The translations under genes and the position numbers were made by a program. Of a stretch of 19,111 bases of DNA, positions 6,134 through 13,346 are shown piece after piece. The DNA comes from an uncultured Methanobrevibacter sp. (GTDB lineage Archaea > Methanobacteriota > Methanobacteria > Methanobacteriales > Methanobacteriaceae): NCBI RefSeq assembly GCF_937906425.1, contig NZ_CALCYR010000196.1, positions 1 to 19,111 on the forward strand. The letters are read 5' to 3'. Position 1 is the stretch's first letter, and every line of letters starts with the position of its first letter. The notes beneath the pieces were generated by a model, which made no database searches, was not told where the DNA came from, and saw only the letters and a list, made by a program, of their open reading frames with translations.

Positions 6134-8659
6134 GTGGAAACTAAAAAAGTATTGGTAGAAGGAATCGTACAGGGAGTGGGATTTAGACCATTTGTCTATA
6201 GAATAGCTACTGAACTTAATATAAAGGGATATGTTAGAAACCTTGGAAATGTTGTGGAAATAATTATCCAATCCGACTTAGACAATATAAACTCCTTTTT
6301 ATACAAACTTCAAAACGAACTTCCTCCAATAGCTAAAATAAACAATCTGGAAACTATCAATATGGATTCTGCAGAAAGCTTTAATGATTTTACCATTAAG
6401 AAAAGTGCAGACACCTTTGCAGGAACTTCTGTCATTCCTCCGGATCTTGCAATATGCGACAAGTGCCTTGAGGAAATCAATGACCCTGAAAACAGAAGAT
6501 ACAATTATCCATTCAATGCATGTACAGATTGCGGACCAAGATTTACAGTTATTGAAAATGTTCCATACGATAGGGACAAAACCACAATGGACGACTTCCC
6601 ATTATGTGACTTATGTGAAGAGGAATACACAAATCCACTGGATAGACGTTACCATGCAGAGGCCAGTTGCTGTGAAGACTGTGGACCATCTCTCCAATTG
6701 TATAAAAATGACAATCAAAATCCAATACTGATCCAAACCGATGATCCCTTAAAGGAAACAGCAAGACTTCTTGATGAGGGAAAAATCTTTGCAATCAAGG
6801 GAATAGGGGGAACTCACCTTGTTGCAAATGTAAAGCTTGAAAAAACAGTCAATCTCCTAAGGGAAAGACTTGGAAGAAAGACACAGGCCTTTGCTGTAAT
6901 GAGTCCAGACATTGAAACCGTAAAAAAATATGCAATAATATCAGAGGAAGAGGAGAAAACATTAAAATCCAAGGAAAGACCTATCGTAATCCTGAAAAAG
7001 TCTGGAAATTATGACTTTGCAAAGTCAGTTTCACCTGATTTACACAATATTGGAGTAATGTTACCCTATGCTCCACTGCATCATTTATTATTCAACAATA
7101 CTGACACTCCAGCCTACATTATGACATCTGCAAATGTTCCTGGAGAACCTATGATGATTACAAACGAGGAGATTCTAAACAACCTCAATACAATAGCTGA
7201 TTATTATTTAATCCACAACAGAAGAATACTTAACCGTTGTGACGATTCAGTGGTCAGGTTTAGAAATGATGAACTTGCATTCATCAGACGTTCCAGAGGC
7301 TACACTCCAGAACCTTATGATTTAAGTGGAAAATACACTCATTTAAATCCGGAATTCGATAATCTAAACATTCTCGCACTTGGACCTGAACTGGATGTAA
7401 CATTTACAATTGTCAAAAACTCAAGGGCATATGTTTCACAGCACATTGGAAATACAAACAAGTACAGAACCTATGAATTTCTTCAGGAAGCAATTAGGCA
7501 CATGATGAGAATTACAAAAACAGATCATTTCGACATAATCGCCTGTGACTTGCACCCTCAATTCTTTACAAGCAGATTGGCTAGAGAATTGGCTGAGGAA
7601 TTCGATTGTCCATTGATACCTGTTCAACACCATCATGCTCATGGAATTTCATTATTAAATGATCATATTCAAAATAATGGCGAAAATAAGCAATTTTCAG
7701 AAGAATCTGAATTAGGAAACAATCAAAATACAGAAAAAACAGAACAAAAAACCAAAAACAATGAAAATACAGAAAAAACAGAACCAAAACCAGAAAACAA
7801 TGAAAACAAAGACATTTCACAAGAAATGATTATAATAGCTGCAGATGGAGTAGGATATGGCTCAGACGGCAACTCATGGGGTGGAGAAATCCTATACACA
7901 AACATTAAGGAATTTGAAAGGTCCGCTTCTCTAATGCCTCAAAAGATGCCTGGAGGAGATTTATGTACCAAATATCCCGTCAGAATGTTGTCTGCAATCC
8001 TTTCAAACCCTAATAGCGACTATGACTCTGGGAAGTTCACTCAAGATTATATTGAAAATCTTCTGAAAAACAATTATCTTGACTATTTCAAACATGGTGA
8101 AATGGAAATTAAAAGCCTATTTAGACAAATGGAAACAAATCTCAATGTTGGAATAAATACAAGTACTGGAAGAACCTTAGATTCAATTTCAACCGCACTT
8201 CACATTTGTGGAGAACGCAATTATGAAGGTGAAGCTTCCATGAAACTTGAATCCTTTGCATACCAATACAAGCAAAAGGATGAATTGGATGACTATCCAA
8301 TAATAATCAAGGAATTTGAAGGAAGAAAGGTTCTTGACACTACAGCAATTTTAAGATATGTGATAAATAAGATAGAAGAGGGTGAAGACCTTAATAAAAT
8401 AGCTGCAGCAGGACAAAAGGCGGTAAGCATCGGACTTGCAAGTTTAGCTGTAGAAGTGGCTAGTGAAAAGGGAATAAGTACAATCGGAGCAACAGGAGGA
8501 GTCTTCTACAATGAAGCAATTACCTCCCACATAAAAGAGTTTATAGAAAAAGAGGGAATGAAATTCATACAGCACACAAATTCCTGCCCAGGAGACGGAT
8601 CTGTTTCCCTTGGACAGGCAATAATTGCTGGAGCCAATCTAAATAGTTTAGATGAATAA
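6134..8659 (+). CDS. hypF: Carbamoyltransferase HypF, hydrogenase maturation
   Basis: HypF makes carbamoyl adenylate from carbamoyl phosphate and ATP and transfers the carbamoyl group to the C-terminal Cys of HypE, the source of the cyanide ligands of NiFe hydrogenases. Domains in order: acylphosphatase (residues 1-~90, VQGVGFRPFVYR with R18, and N36), two zinc fingers (C108/C111/C130/C133 and C158/C161/C180/C183), a YrdC/Sua5 domain (~200-390, KGIGGTHL, KTQAFAVM, MTSANVPGEP) and a Kae1-like domain (~410-841, HHHAH at 499-503, ADGVGYGSDGNSWGGE, IGATGGVFYN). The start is GTG 6134 with GGTG 5 nt upstream. At 841 residues it is longer than usual (~750-780), due to a low-complexity insert of ~45 residues at ~515-560 carrying a 13-residue duplication, right after the metal-binding HHHAH strand. 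Methanogens have several NiFe hydrogenases, so the gene is expected. Confidence 0.95.
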   Translation: METKKVLVEGIVQGVGFRPFVYRIATELNIKGYVRNLGNVVEIIIQSDLDNINSFLYKLQNELPPIAKINNLETINMDSAESFNDFTIKKSADTFAGTSVIPPDLAICDKCLEEINDPENRRYNYPFNACTDCGPRFTVIENVPYDRDKTTMDDFPLCDLCEEEYTNPLDRRYHAEASCCEDCGPSLQLYKNDNQNPILIQTDDPLKETARLLDEGKIFAIKGIGGTHLVANVKLEKTVNLLRERLGRKTQAFAVMSPDIETVKKYAIISEEEEKTLKSKERPIVILKKSGNYDFAKSVSPDLHNIGVMLPYAPLHHLLFNNTDTPAYIMTSANVPGEPMMITNEEILNNLNTIADYYLIHNRRILNRCDDSVVRFRNDELAFIRRSRGYTPEPYDLSGKYTHLNPEFDNLNILALGPELDVTFTIVKNSRAYVSQHIGNTNKYRTYEFLQEAIRHMMRITKTDHFDIIACDLHPQFFTSRLARELAEEFDCPLIPVQHHHAHGISLLNDHIQNNGENKQFSEESELGNNQNTEKTEQKTKNNENTEKTEPKPENNENKDISQEMIIIAADGVGYGSDGNSWGGEILYTNIKEFERSASLMPQKMPGGDLCTKYPVRMLSAILSNPNSDYDSGKFTQDYIENLLKNNYLDYFKHGEMEIKSLFRQMETNLNVGINTSTGRTLDSISTALHICGERNYEGEASMKLESFAYQYKQKDELDDYPIIIKEFEGRKVLDTTAILRYVINKIEEGEDLNKIAAAGQKAVSIGLASLAVEVASEKGISTIGATGGVFYNEAITSHIKEFIEKEGMKFIQHTNSCPGDGSVSLGQAIIAGANLNSLDE
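7727..7804 (+). repeat. 39-bp coding tandem repeat inside hypF
   Basis: Two in-frame 39-bp copies (7727-7765 and 7766-7804) encode NTEKTEQKTKNNE and NTEKTEPKPENNE. They form most of a charged, disordered-looking insert in the Kae1-like domain, between HHHAHGISLLND and the AADGVGYG strand. Confidence 0.9.
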
Positions 8660-8660
8660 A

Positions 8661-8677
8661 ACTCTTAAAATAAGAGT
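8661..8677 (+). terminator. Small hairpin just after hypF
   Basis: Perfect 7-bp stem ACTCTTA (8661-8667) with TAAGAGT (8671-8677), loop AAA, beginning 1 nt after the hypF stop. No T-run follows, so it may mark an mRNA 3' end or be a weak terminator. The remaining ~310 bases up to 8989 are low-complexity AT sequence with loosely repeated AAAAATRAGTAAAAAT units and no recognisable gene. Confidence 0.4.
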
Positions 8678-8989
8678 CCAATTATAAAAATAAATTAAAA
8701 TAATTAAGATAAAAATTATTAAAAATAAGTAAAAATGAGTAAAAATGAGTAAAATAAACAGAAATAATTAATAAAATTATTAAAAATAAGCAAAAATTAG
8801 TAAAATAAAAATAAATAATATAAAAATTACTAAAAATAAGTTAAATAAACAATAAAAAAGATAAAACAATAAAAATAGAAAAAAGGATTTAAAAATTAAA
8901 TTCAAATAATAAGGGCTAATTATAACTACAATTCCAATTTCAATTCTAATTATAAGTTCCCATTATTATAATATTTTAATTAATAAAAA

Positions 8990-9490
8990 CTAATACCTAT
9001 TATAGGTTCTTTCCAAAATATATTCCGCTCTTTCCTTTAAGTTGTCATACAAACGAATTTGACTTTTAAGTTCATCAATAGCTTCGTAATGACCTTGATC
9101 TATTCTTTTTTCAATATCCAATAATTTAGACCATTCATCACCAGAAGGTAATTGTTTAACATTTAACATATCATCTGAAATAGCTACATTAAAGGAATTT
9201 TTAGTAATTGTAATATGCACATTAACATCATTTGGCATATCATAATACTTACGAGGGCGACCTCTAACAACTTTTTTTGTAGAAGATTGTAAAATACCAA
9301 CTTCTTCCATAGCTCTTAAATGTTCAATAATTGCTTTCTGACCAATTTGGAGCTCTTGAGAGATTTCACTAACGAATCTAGGCTCTTCTCTTAAAAGATC
9401 TATGATATCACGTCTTGTCTTACATCCCATAACATCAAGAATAGCTTCCATATCAACATCATCAAGATTTTGCTGATTCTGATTTTCCAT
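8990..9490 (-). CDS. ArsR-like winged-helix regulator, candidate heat-shock regulator
   Basis: The 166-residue protein has an N-terminal winged helix-turn-helix (residues ~14-80): ILDVMGCKTRRDIIDLL, then EPRFVSEISQEL and GQKAIIEHLRAMEEVGIL as recognition helices, then the wing VVRGRPRKYY. The C-terminal half has a beta-type segment (VNVHITITKNSFNVAI) and a charged helix (DELKSQIRLYDNLKERAEYILERTY), probably for dimerisation. The start is ATG 9490 with the strong Shine-Dalgarno sequence GGAGGT (9496-9501) 5 nt upstream. It is divergent from grpE-dnaK-dnaJ. Archaeal heat-shock repressors such as Phr of Pyrococcus and HSR1 of Archaeoglobus are winged-helix proteins of this kind; that this protein controls the chaperones is inference from position. 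It has no metal-site Cys cluster typical of arsenic sensors. Confidence 0.85.
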   Translation of the reverse strand: MENQNQQNLDDVDMEAILDVMGCKTRRDIIDLLREEPRFVSEISQELQIGQKAIIEHLRAMEEVGILQSSTKKVVRGRPRKYYDMPNDVNVHITITKNSFNVAISDDMLNVKQLPSGDEWSKLLDIEKRIDQGHYEAIDELKSQIRLYDNLKERAEYILERTYNRY

Positions 9491-9753
9491 AATTGACCTC
9501 CTTACTAATTTAAGAATATCTTTAATGCATCAATATAATTACAATAAGCAATTACAAGAATTAATCTTTAAAATAATCAATCTATTATATAATAATTATA
9601 TTAAGTAATTTTATTGTGAAATTCAAATTGAATTTATTGTGAAATTTAAAACTTTAAGAAAAATCATTAAAATAAATTTAAATTTAAAAAATGATTTATT
9701 AAATTATCTAATTTTTCTATATTACATTATAAGTCCAAAGTATTATATTAACT
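9491..9753. promoter_or_regulatory. Upstream region of the regulator, with a 23-bp-spaced direct repeat
   Basis: Two 18-bp copies, TTTATTGTGAAATTCAAA (9610-9627) and TTTATTGTGAAATTTAAA (9633-9650), are spaced 23 bp apart, about two helix turns. The palindrome AAATTCAAATTGAATTT bridges them. A minus-strand TATA candidate (plus TATTATATAA, ~9583-9592) lies between the repeats and the regulator start, about 95 bp upstream of its ATG. The repeats are therefore well placed as operators for the regulator's own promoter (inference). Confidence 0.5.
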
Positions 9754-9831
9754 TTTTGTTACTAAAAACCGAAATCTTTATATAACATTTTGTTACTAAA
9801 TTATGTATAGAGAAAGATAACAAATTGTTAC
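9754..9831 (+). promoter_or_regulatory. Chaperone-locus promoter with three TTGTTAC operator-like sites
   Basis: A near-consensus archaeal promoter reads rightward: BRE CCGAAA (9769-9774), 2 nt, then TATA box TTTATATA (9777-9784), predicting a transcript start near 9803-9810. The identical 13-mer TTTTGTTACTAAA occurs at 9754-9766, just upstream of BRE, and at 9788-9800, between TATA and the start. A third site, the perfect palindrome TAACAAATTGTTA (9818-9830), lies just past the start. Sites that bracket BRE/TATA and the start are the usual layout for repression by blocking TBP/TFB or polymerase. The transcript would have a ~480-nt leader before grpE. Confidence 0.65.
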
Positions 9832-9872
9832 TTTAATAAAATTGGCAAAAATAAAATCAAAATCCGATTCTT

Positions 9873-9921
9873 ATTTCTCCAATACCTATAAAAACCTATA
9901 AAAATCAAGTATTAGAGAAAT
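9873..9921 (+). other. Imperfect 13-bp stem-loop in the grpE leader
   Basis: ATTTCTCCAATAC (9873-9885) pairs with GTATTAGAGAAAT (9909-9921) with one mismatch. The 23-base loop contains the repeated words CCTATAAAAA and CCTATAAAAAT. If the upstream promoter is used, this forms in the mRNA leader. Confidence 0.5.
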
Positions 9922-10079
9922 AGAAACCAAAGAACAATATGTTATTAAAAGAAACCATAAGATTCTTAAAAATTAATAACAATAGGGATAAAACAATCAA
10001 AGAAAAAAATATTTCAAATCCTCTTTAAAAAAATCACACTATAAACATAGATTTTATCAAATCTATAAGACATAAAATA

Positions 10080-10173
10080 CTTCATTTCCATATATGGAAC
10101 TTTAAAACATTTGACTTCATTTCTATTATTAGAAATTCAAAACATTTTTCCATATCGATGGAAATTCAAAACC
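10080..10173 (+). repeat. Triple ~34-bp repeat, each unit with a short palindrome
   Basis: Unit A (10080-10113) has palindrome TTTCCATATATGGAA, unit B (10114-~10147) the hairpin ATTTCTATTATTAGAAAT, and unit C (~10147-10173) the hairpin TTTCCATATCGATGGAAA. Each palindrome is followed by (A)CTTTAAAAC or ATTCAAAAC plus a T-rich end. Sequence drifts while the inverted arms are kept, which suggests the fold or dyad matters. An 8-bp hairpin, ATAGATTT/AAATCTAT (10047-10066, loop TATC), lies just upstream. Confidence 0.6.
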
Positions 10174-10244
10174 TTCTTTGATATGTCAAAAATATTAAAG
10201 GAGCTTATCGCTCTCTTTCTCTTACCACTATCATAATAAAATAT

Positions 10245-10282
10245 AGGTGACTAAACACCTTTACAAAAAAGTTTAAAGGTGA
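10245..10282 (+). promoter_or_regulatory. Two mutually exclusive hairpins over the grpE ribosome binding site
   Basis: CACCT at 10256-10260 can pair upstream with AGGTG (10245-10249, loop ACTAAA). Alternatively, within CACCTTTA (10256-10263), it can pair downstream with TAAAGGTG (10274-10281, loop of 10), a perfect 8-bp stem containing the GGTGA Shine-Dalgarno sequence (10278-10282) of grpE. The A/U-rich RBS-closing stem in front of a heat-shock gene suggests an RNA thermometer or a two-state switch. A weak TATA-like AAAATATA (~10237-10244) could instead start transcription near 10265, in which case only part of the structure would exist in RNA. Confidence 0.5.
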
Positions 10283-10286
10283 GCAG

Positions 10287-10934
10287 ATGGCAAATAAGAA
10301 AGACGAAATTAAAGATTCTGAAGAAGAGACAGGTAAAAAATCTACCACTCAAAAGATCAAAGACAAGCTTCAGAAAGATGAAGGAGATTCTAAAGATGAG
10401 GAAAAATCTTCTAAAGAAGATGAATTAGCTAAATTAGAAGAAGAACTCAAAACAAAAGAAGAAGAAAATTCAGAATTAAAATCTCACATTCAAAGACTTC
10501 AGGCTGACTTCGATAATTTCAGAAAACAAAGTGATAAGCAAAAGCAGGATTTAATAAGATATGCAAATGAAGGCCTTATCAGCAAATTCCTAGACGTTTA
10601 TGAGGATATGGAAAGAGCACTTGAAAACTCCAAAACCGAAGAGGAATTAAGGGAAGGATTGGAATTGATCTATTCAAAAATGAAAGGCACCCTTGAAAAG
10701 GAAGGTGTTGAGGAAATTCCTGCAGTTGGAGAAAAGTTCGATCCATTCAAGCATGAAGCTTTGCTTACAGTAGACAGTCCTGATCATGAAAACAATGAAA
10801 TCGTTGATGAACTCATGAAAGGATACACCCTTAAGGACAAGGTAATTAAATATTCCAAGGTAAGGGTTTGTAAAAAGGCTAAAAAAGCAGAGCCGGTTGA
10901 AGAAGAAAACTCTGAAGAAGAAAATGAAGAATAA
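10287..10934 (+). CDS. grpE: Nucleotide exchange factor GrpE
   Basis: GrpE drives ADP release from DnaK in the Hsp70 cycle. The 215-residue protein has a very charged N-terminal tail (residues 1-~45), a long coiled coil (~44-100: LAKLEEELKTKEEENSELKS, then IQRLQADFDNFRKQSDKQK, the GrpE helix), a four-helix-bundle region (YEDMERALENS, GLELIYSKMKGTLEKEGVEEI) and the C-terminal beta wing (FDPFKHEALLTVDSPD, EIVDELMKGYTLKDKVIKYSKVRV). The tail ends in a run of Glu. The start is ATG 10287, with AAGGTGA (10276-10282) 4 nt upstream. It is the first gene of the grpE-dnaK-dnaJ cluster. In archaea this system is regarded as acquired from bacteria (established view). dnaK follows after ~300 nt. Confidence 0.95.
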   Translation: MANKKDEIKDSEEETGKKSTTQKIKDKLQKDEGDSKDEEKSSKEDELAKLEEELKTKEEENSELKSHIQRLQADFDNFRKQSDKQKQDLIRYANEGLISKFLDVYEDMERALENSKTEEELREGLELIYSKMKGTLEKEGVEEIPAVGEKFDPFKHEALLTVDSPDHENNEIVDELMKGYTLKDKVIKYSKVRVCKKAKKAEPVEEENSEEENEE

Positions 10935-11236
10935 AAAAATTAAATTATTATATTATTAATTCATATTTATAAAATTTCAATAGCCATTAAAGAAATTAAA
11001 AATTTAAATTAATTATTAAATCCATTATAAATTTTTAATTAAAAATTTTATTATTAAATTAATTTTATTATCGATTTTTAATTTAATCCGCTTTTGAAAT
11101 ATTACAAAAAATTAAGGAAAATTACTAAAAATAGCAATTTTCAAAAAAAAACTAAAAAAATAAAAAGAAAATTACTAAAAATAGCAATTTTCAAAAATAC
11201 TGATAAAATAATTAAAAAAAAAACAAGGTGAATATC
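10935..11236 (+). other. grpE-dnaK spacer with a 31-bp direct repeat at 50-bp spacing
   Basis: The 31-bp word GAAAATTACTAAAAATAGC continuing to TTTTCAAAAA occurs identically at 11117-11147 and 11167-11197, exactly 50 bp apart. Each copy holds inverted arms GAAAATT and AATTTTC. Further upstream, AATTAAAAATTT (10994-11005) can pair with AAATTTTTAATT (11029-11040). No clear TATA box is seen, so dnaK may be read from its own weak promoter or from grpE. No gene is seen. Confidence 0.6.
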
Positions 11237-13135
11237 ATGGCTGATAGCAAAAAAGAAAAAATTATTGGAATTGACTTAGGTACTAGTAACTCTGCAGCAT
11301 CTGTACTTGTTGGTGGAAAAGCTACAGTTATCCCAAGTGCAGAAGGTGCAAGTCAATATGGTAAAGCATTTCCAAGTTATGTAGCATTTACTGATGACGG
11401 ACAACAATTAGTCGGTGAACCTGCAAGAAGACAAGCAGTAACCAACCCAGAAAATACTATTAGTGCAATCAAAAGGAAAATGGGTACTGACTACAAGGTA
11501 AATGTTCAAGGCAAATCATACAGTCCACAAGAAATCTCTGCAGCAATCTTGCAAAAAATTAAAAAAGATGCAGAAGCTTTCTTAGGAGAACCTATTGAAA
11601 AAGCAGTTATTACCGTACCTGCTTACTTTGACGACAACCAAAGAACTGCAACCAAAGACGCAGGAACCATTGCCGGTCTTGATGTAGTAAGACTTGTAAA
11701 CGAACCTACTGCAGCAAGTTTAGCTTACGGTATTGACAAACAATCCGATGACGATGACGTTAACATTTTAGTATTCGATTTAGGTGGAGGTACCTTAGAC
11801 GTAACCATTATGGAATTCGGTGGAGGAGTATTTGAAGTACAATCCACAAGCGGTGATACCCAACTTGGTGGTACCGACATGGACAATGCATTAATGAAAT
11901 ACTTGGCTGAAACCTTTAAGGCTGAAACAGGCATTGACTTAATGGATGATGATCAAGCAGTACAAAGATTAAGAGAAGCTGCAGAAAAGGCAAAAATCGA
12001 ATTATCCACTACCTTAACCAGTGAAGTAAACTTACCATTCATCTGTATGGGTGCAGATGGCAAACCACACAACCTTATAAACAACTTAACCAGAGCAAAA
12101 TTAGAAGAATTGGTAGATCCTATTGTTAAGAAATGTGGTAACCCAATCCAACAAGCATTAAACGATGCTAAAATGACTAAAGATGACATTGACAAAATCA
12201 TCCTCGTTGGTGGACCTACAAGAATGCCAGTTGTACAAAAATTCGTTGAAAACTACATAGGCAAACCTGTAGAAAGAGGAATTGACCCAATGGAATGTGT
12301 AGCAATGGGTGCAGCTATCCAAGGTGGAGTATTAGCTGGAGAAATTAAGGACTTAGTTCTTTTAGATGTTACCCCATTATCCTTAGGTATTGAAACCTTA
12401 GGTGGAGTATCAACTACCCTTATTGAAAGAAACACTACAATTCCTGCTAAAAAGAGTCAAATCTTCTCAACTGCAGCAGACAACCAGCCTTCAGTAGACA
12501 TTCACGTAGTTCAAGGTGAAAGAAAAATGGCAGTGGACAACACCACTCTCGGAAGATTCCAATTAGTCGGAATCCCTCCTGCTCCTAGAGGAATGCCACA
12601 AATTGAAGTAACCTTCGACATTGACGCAAACGGTATTATCAACGTATCTGCAAAAGACAAGGGAACCGGCAAGGAACAATCCATTACAATTACCTCTTCA
12701 ACCAAATTATCTGACGAAGAAATCGAAAAAGCAGTTAAAGAAGCTGAAATGAATGCTGAAGCAGATAAGAAAAAACAAGAGGAAATTGAAGTAAGAAACA
12801 ATGCAGATTCAATGATCTACACTGCAGAAAAAACCATTAACGAAGAAGAAATCAAGGACAAAGTCACTGATGATGAAAGAACCAATATTGAAGGATTAAT
12901 ATCCGAATTAAGAGACTTGATGAGTGGAGACGACATTCCTGCAATCAAGGAAAAAACCGATGAACTTACCAAAGTAGTTCAAGACATTGGTGCTAGAATC
13001 TATCAGGAAGCTGCAGCAGCCCAACAAGCAGCAGAAGGCGCAGCTGGCGGTGCAGGTCCTGACTTCTCTGCAGGTCAAGACAACAATCAAGACGACGACG
13101 GCACAATTGATGCTGAATTCGAAGAAAAAGATTAA
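11237..13135 (+). CDS. dnaK: Molecular chaperone DnaK (Hsp70)
   Basis: DnaK is the ATP-driven Hsp70 that binds unfolded peptide segments with DnaJ and GrpE in the cytoplasm. The 632-residue protein has the nucleotide domain (residues 1-~375), with phosphate loop IIGIDLGTSNS (9-19), NEPTAASLAYG (155-165), FDLGGGTLDVTI (~180-191) and ILVGGPTRMPVVQ. An acidic DDDD patch at ~171-174 precedes a strand. The linker DLVLLDVTPLSLGIET leads to the substrate domain (ERNTTIPAKKSQIFSTAADNQ), a helical lid, and an Ala/Gly-rich tail ending EFEEKD. Length is normal. The start is ATG 11237, with AAGGTGA (11225-11231) 5 nt upstream; the GTG at 11228 lies inside that site. The cluster order grpE-dnaK-dnaJ supports the assignment. 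Confidence 0.97.
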   Translation: MADSKKEKIIGIDLGTSNSAASVLVGGKATVIPSAEGASQYGKAFPSYVAFTDDGQQLVGEPARRQAVTNPENTISAIKRKMGTDYKVNVQGKSYSPQEISAAILQKIKKDAEAFLGEPIEKAVITVPAYFDDNQRTATKDAGTIAGLDVVRLVNEPTAASLAYGIDKQSDDDDVNILVFDLGGGTLDVTIMEFGGGVFEVQSTSGDTQLGGTDMDNALMKYLAETFKAETGIDLMDDDQAVQRLREAAEKAKIELSTTLTSEVNLPFICMGADGKPHNLINNLTRAKLEELVDPIVKKCGNPIQQALNDAKMTKDDIDKIILVGGPTRMPVVQKFVENYIGKPVERGIDPMECVAMGAAIQGGVLAGEIKDLVLLDVTPLSLGIETLGGVSTTLIERNTTIPAKKSQIFSTAADNQPSVDIHVVQGERKMAVDNTTLGRFQLVGIPPAPRGMPQIEVTFDIDANGIINVSAKDKGTGKEQSITITSSTKLSDEEIEKAVKEAEMNAEADKKKQEEIEVRNNADSMIYTAEKTINEEEIKDKVTDDERTNIEGLISELRDLMSGDDIPAIKEKTDELTKVVQDIGARIYQEAAAAQQAAEGAAGGAGPDFSAGQDNNQDDDGTIDAEFEEKD

Positions 13136-13148
13136 ATAAATTAAATAC

Positions 13149-13180
13149 ATAAATAAAATCATTAATTTGATTTTATTTAT
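13149..13180 (+). terminator. 13-bp perfect hairpin after dnaK
   Basis: ATAAATAAAATCA (13149-13161) pairs perfectly with TGATTTTATTTAT (13168-13180), loop TTAATT, starting 13 nt past the dnaK stop. The right arm is itself T-rich. It is probably a full or partial terminator or an mRNA 3'-end stabiliser between dnaK and dnaJ. Confidence 0.55.
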
Positions 13181-13250
13181 CAAAACTTTTAATCCAGCAA
13201 AATCTTCAATAGATTTTACTAAAAACATAAATAAAAACAATATATTCATT

Positions 13251-13346
13251 TGGGAGTTTTCTCCCAGATAATATAGGTTCTGATTAAAAAAAAACTTAAT
13301 AAAAATAAATTATTACACTGCAAATTAGAACCTAACTATTTTTTAA
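13251..13346 (+). ncRNA. Structured element between dnaK and dnaJ, possible small RNA or dnaJ leader
   Basis: TGGGAG-TTTT-CTCCCA (13251-13266) is a GC-rich 6-bp hairpin, striking in this AT-rich context. Next, TAGGTTCTGATT (13274-13285) pairs with AATTAGAACCTA (13323-13334), a 12-bp stem with one G-U pair and a 37-base loop. ACTATTTTTTAAA follows, resembling a terminator T-run. A third small hairpin, AAACC-CAAA-GGTTT (13386-13399), lies between this and dnaJ. The element could be a small RNA, an attenuator of dnaJ, or part of its leader; no family is recognised. Confidence 0.35.

Noticed and set aside
6384..6731. 115-codon frame inside hypF
   Set aside because: It overlaps the conserved acylphosphatase and zinc-finger region in another frame; no independent signal.
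7581..7905. Hydrophobic Phe/Leu-rich minus-strand frames opposite the hypF insert
   Set aside because: The apparent membrane-protein look is produced by reverse-complementing A-rich Lys/Asn/Glu codons.
8990..9490. HrcA, the bacterial heat-shock repressor
   Set aside because: The protein is too short and lacks the HrcA C-terminal domain; it is a simple ArsR-like winged helix.
12908..13249. Minus-strand frame covering the dnaK end and spacer
   Set aside because: It is mostly the antisense of the DnaK lid, with no ribosome site or family resemblance.
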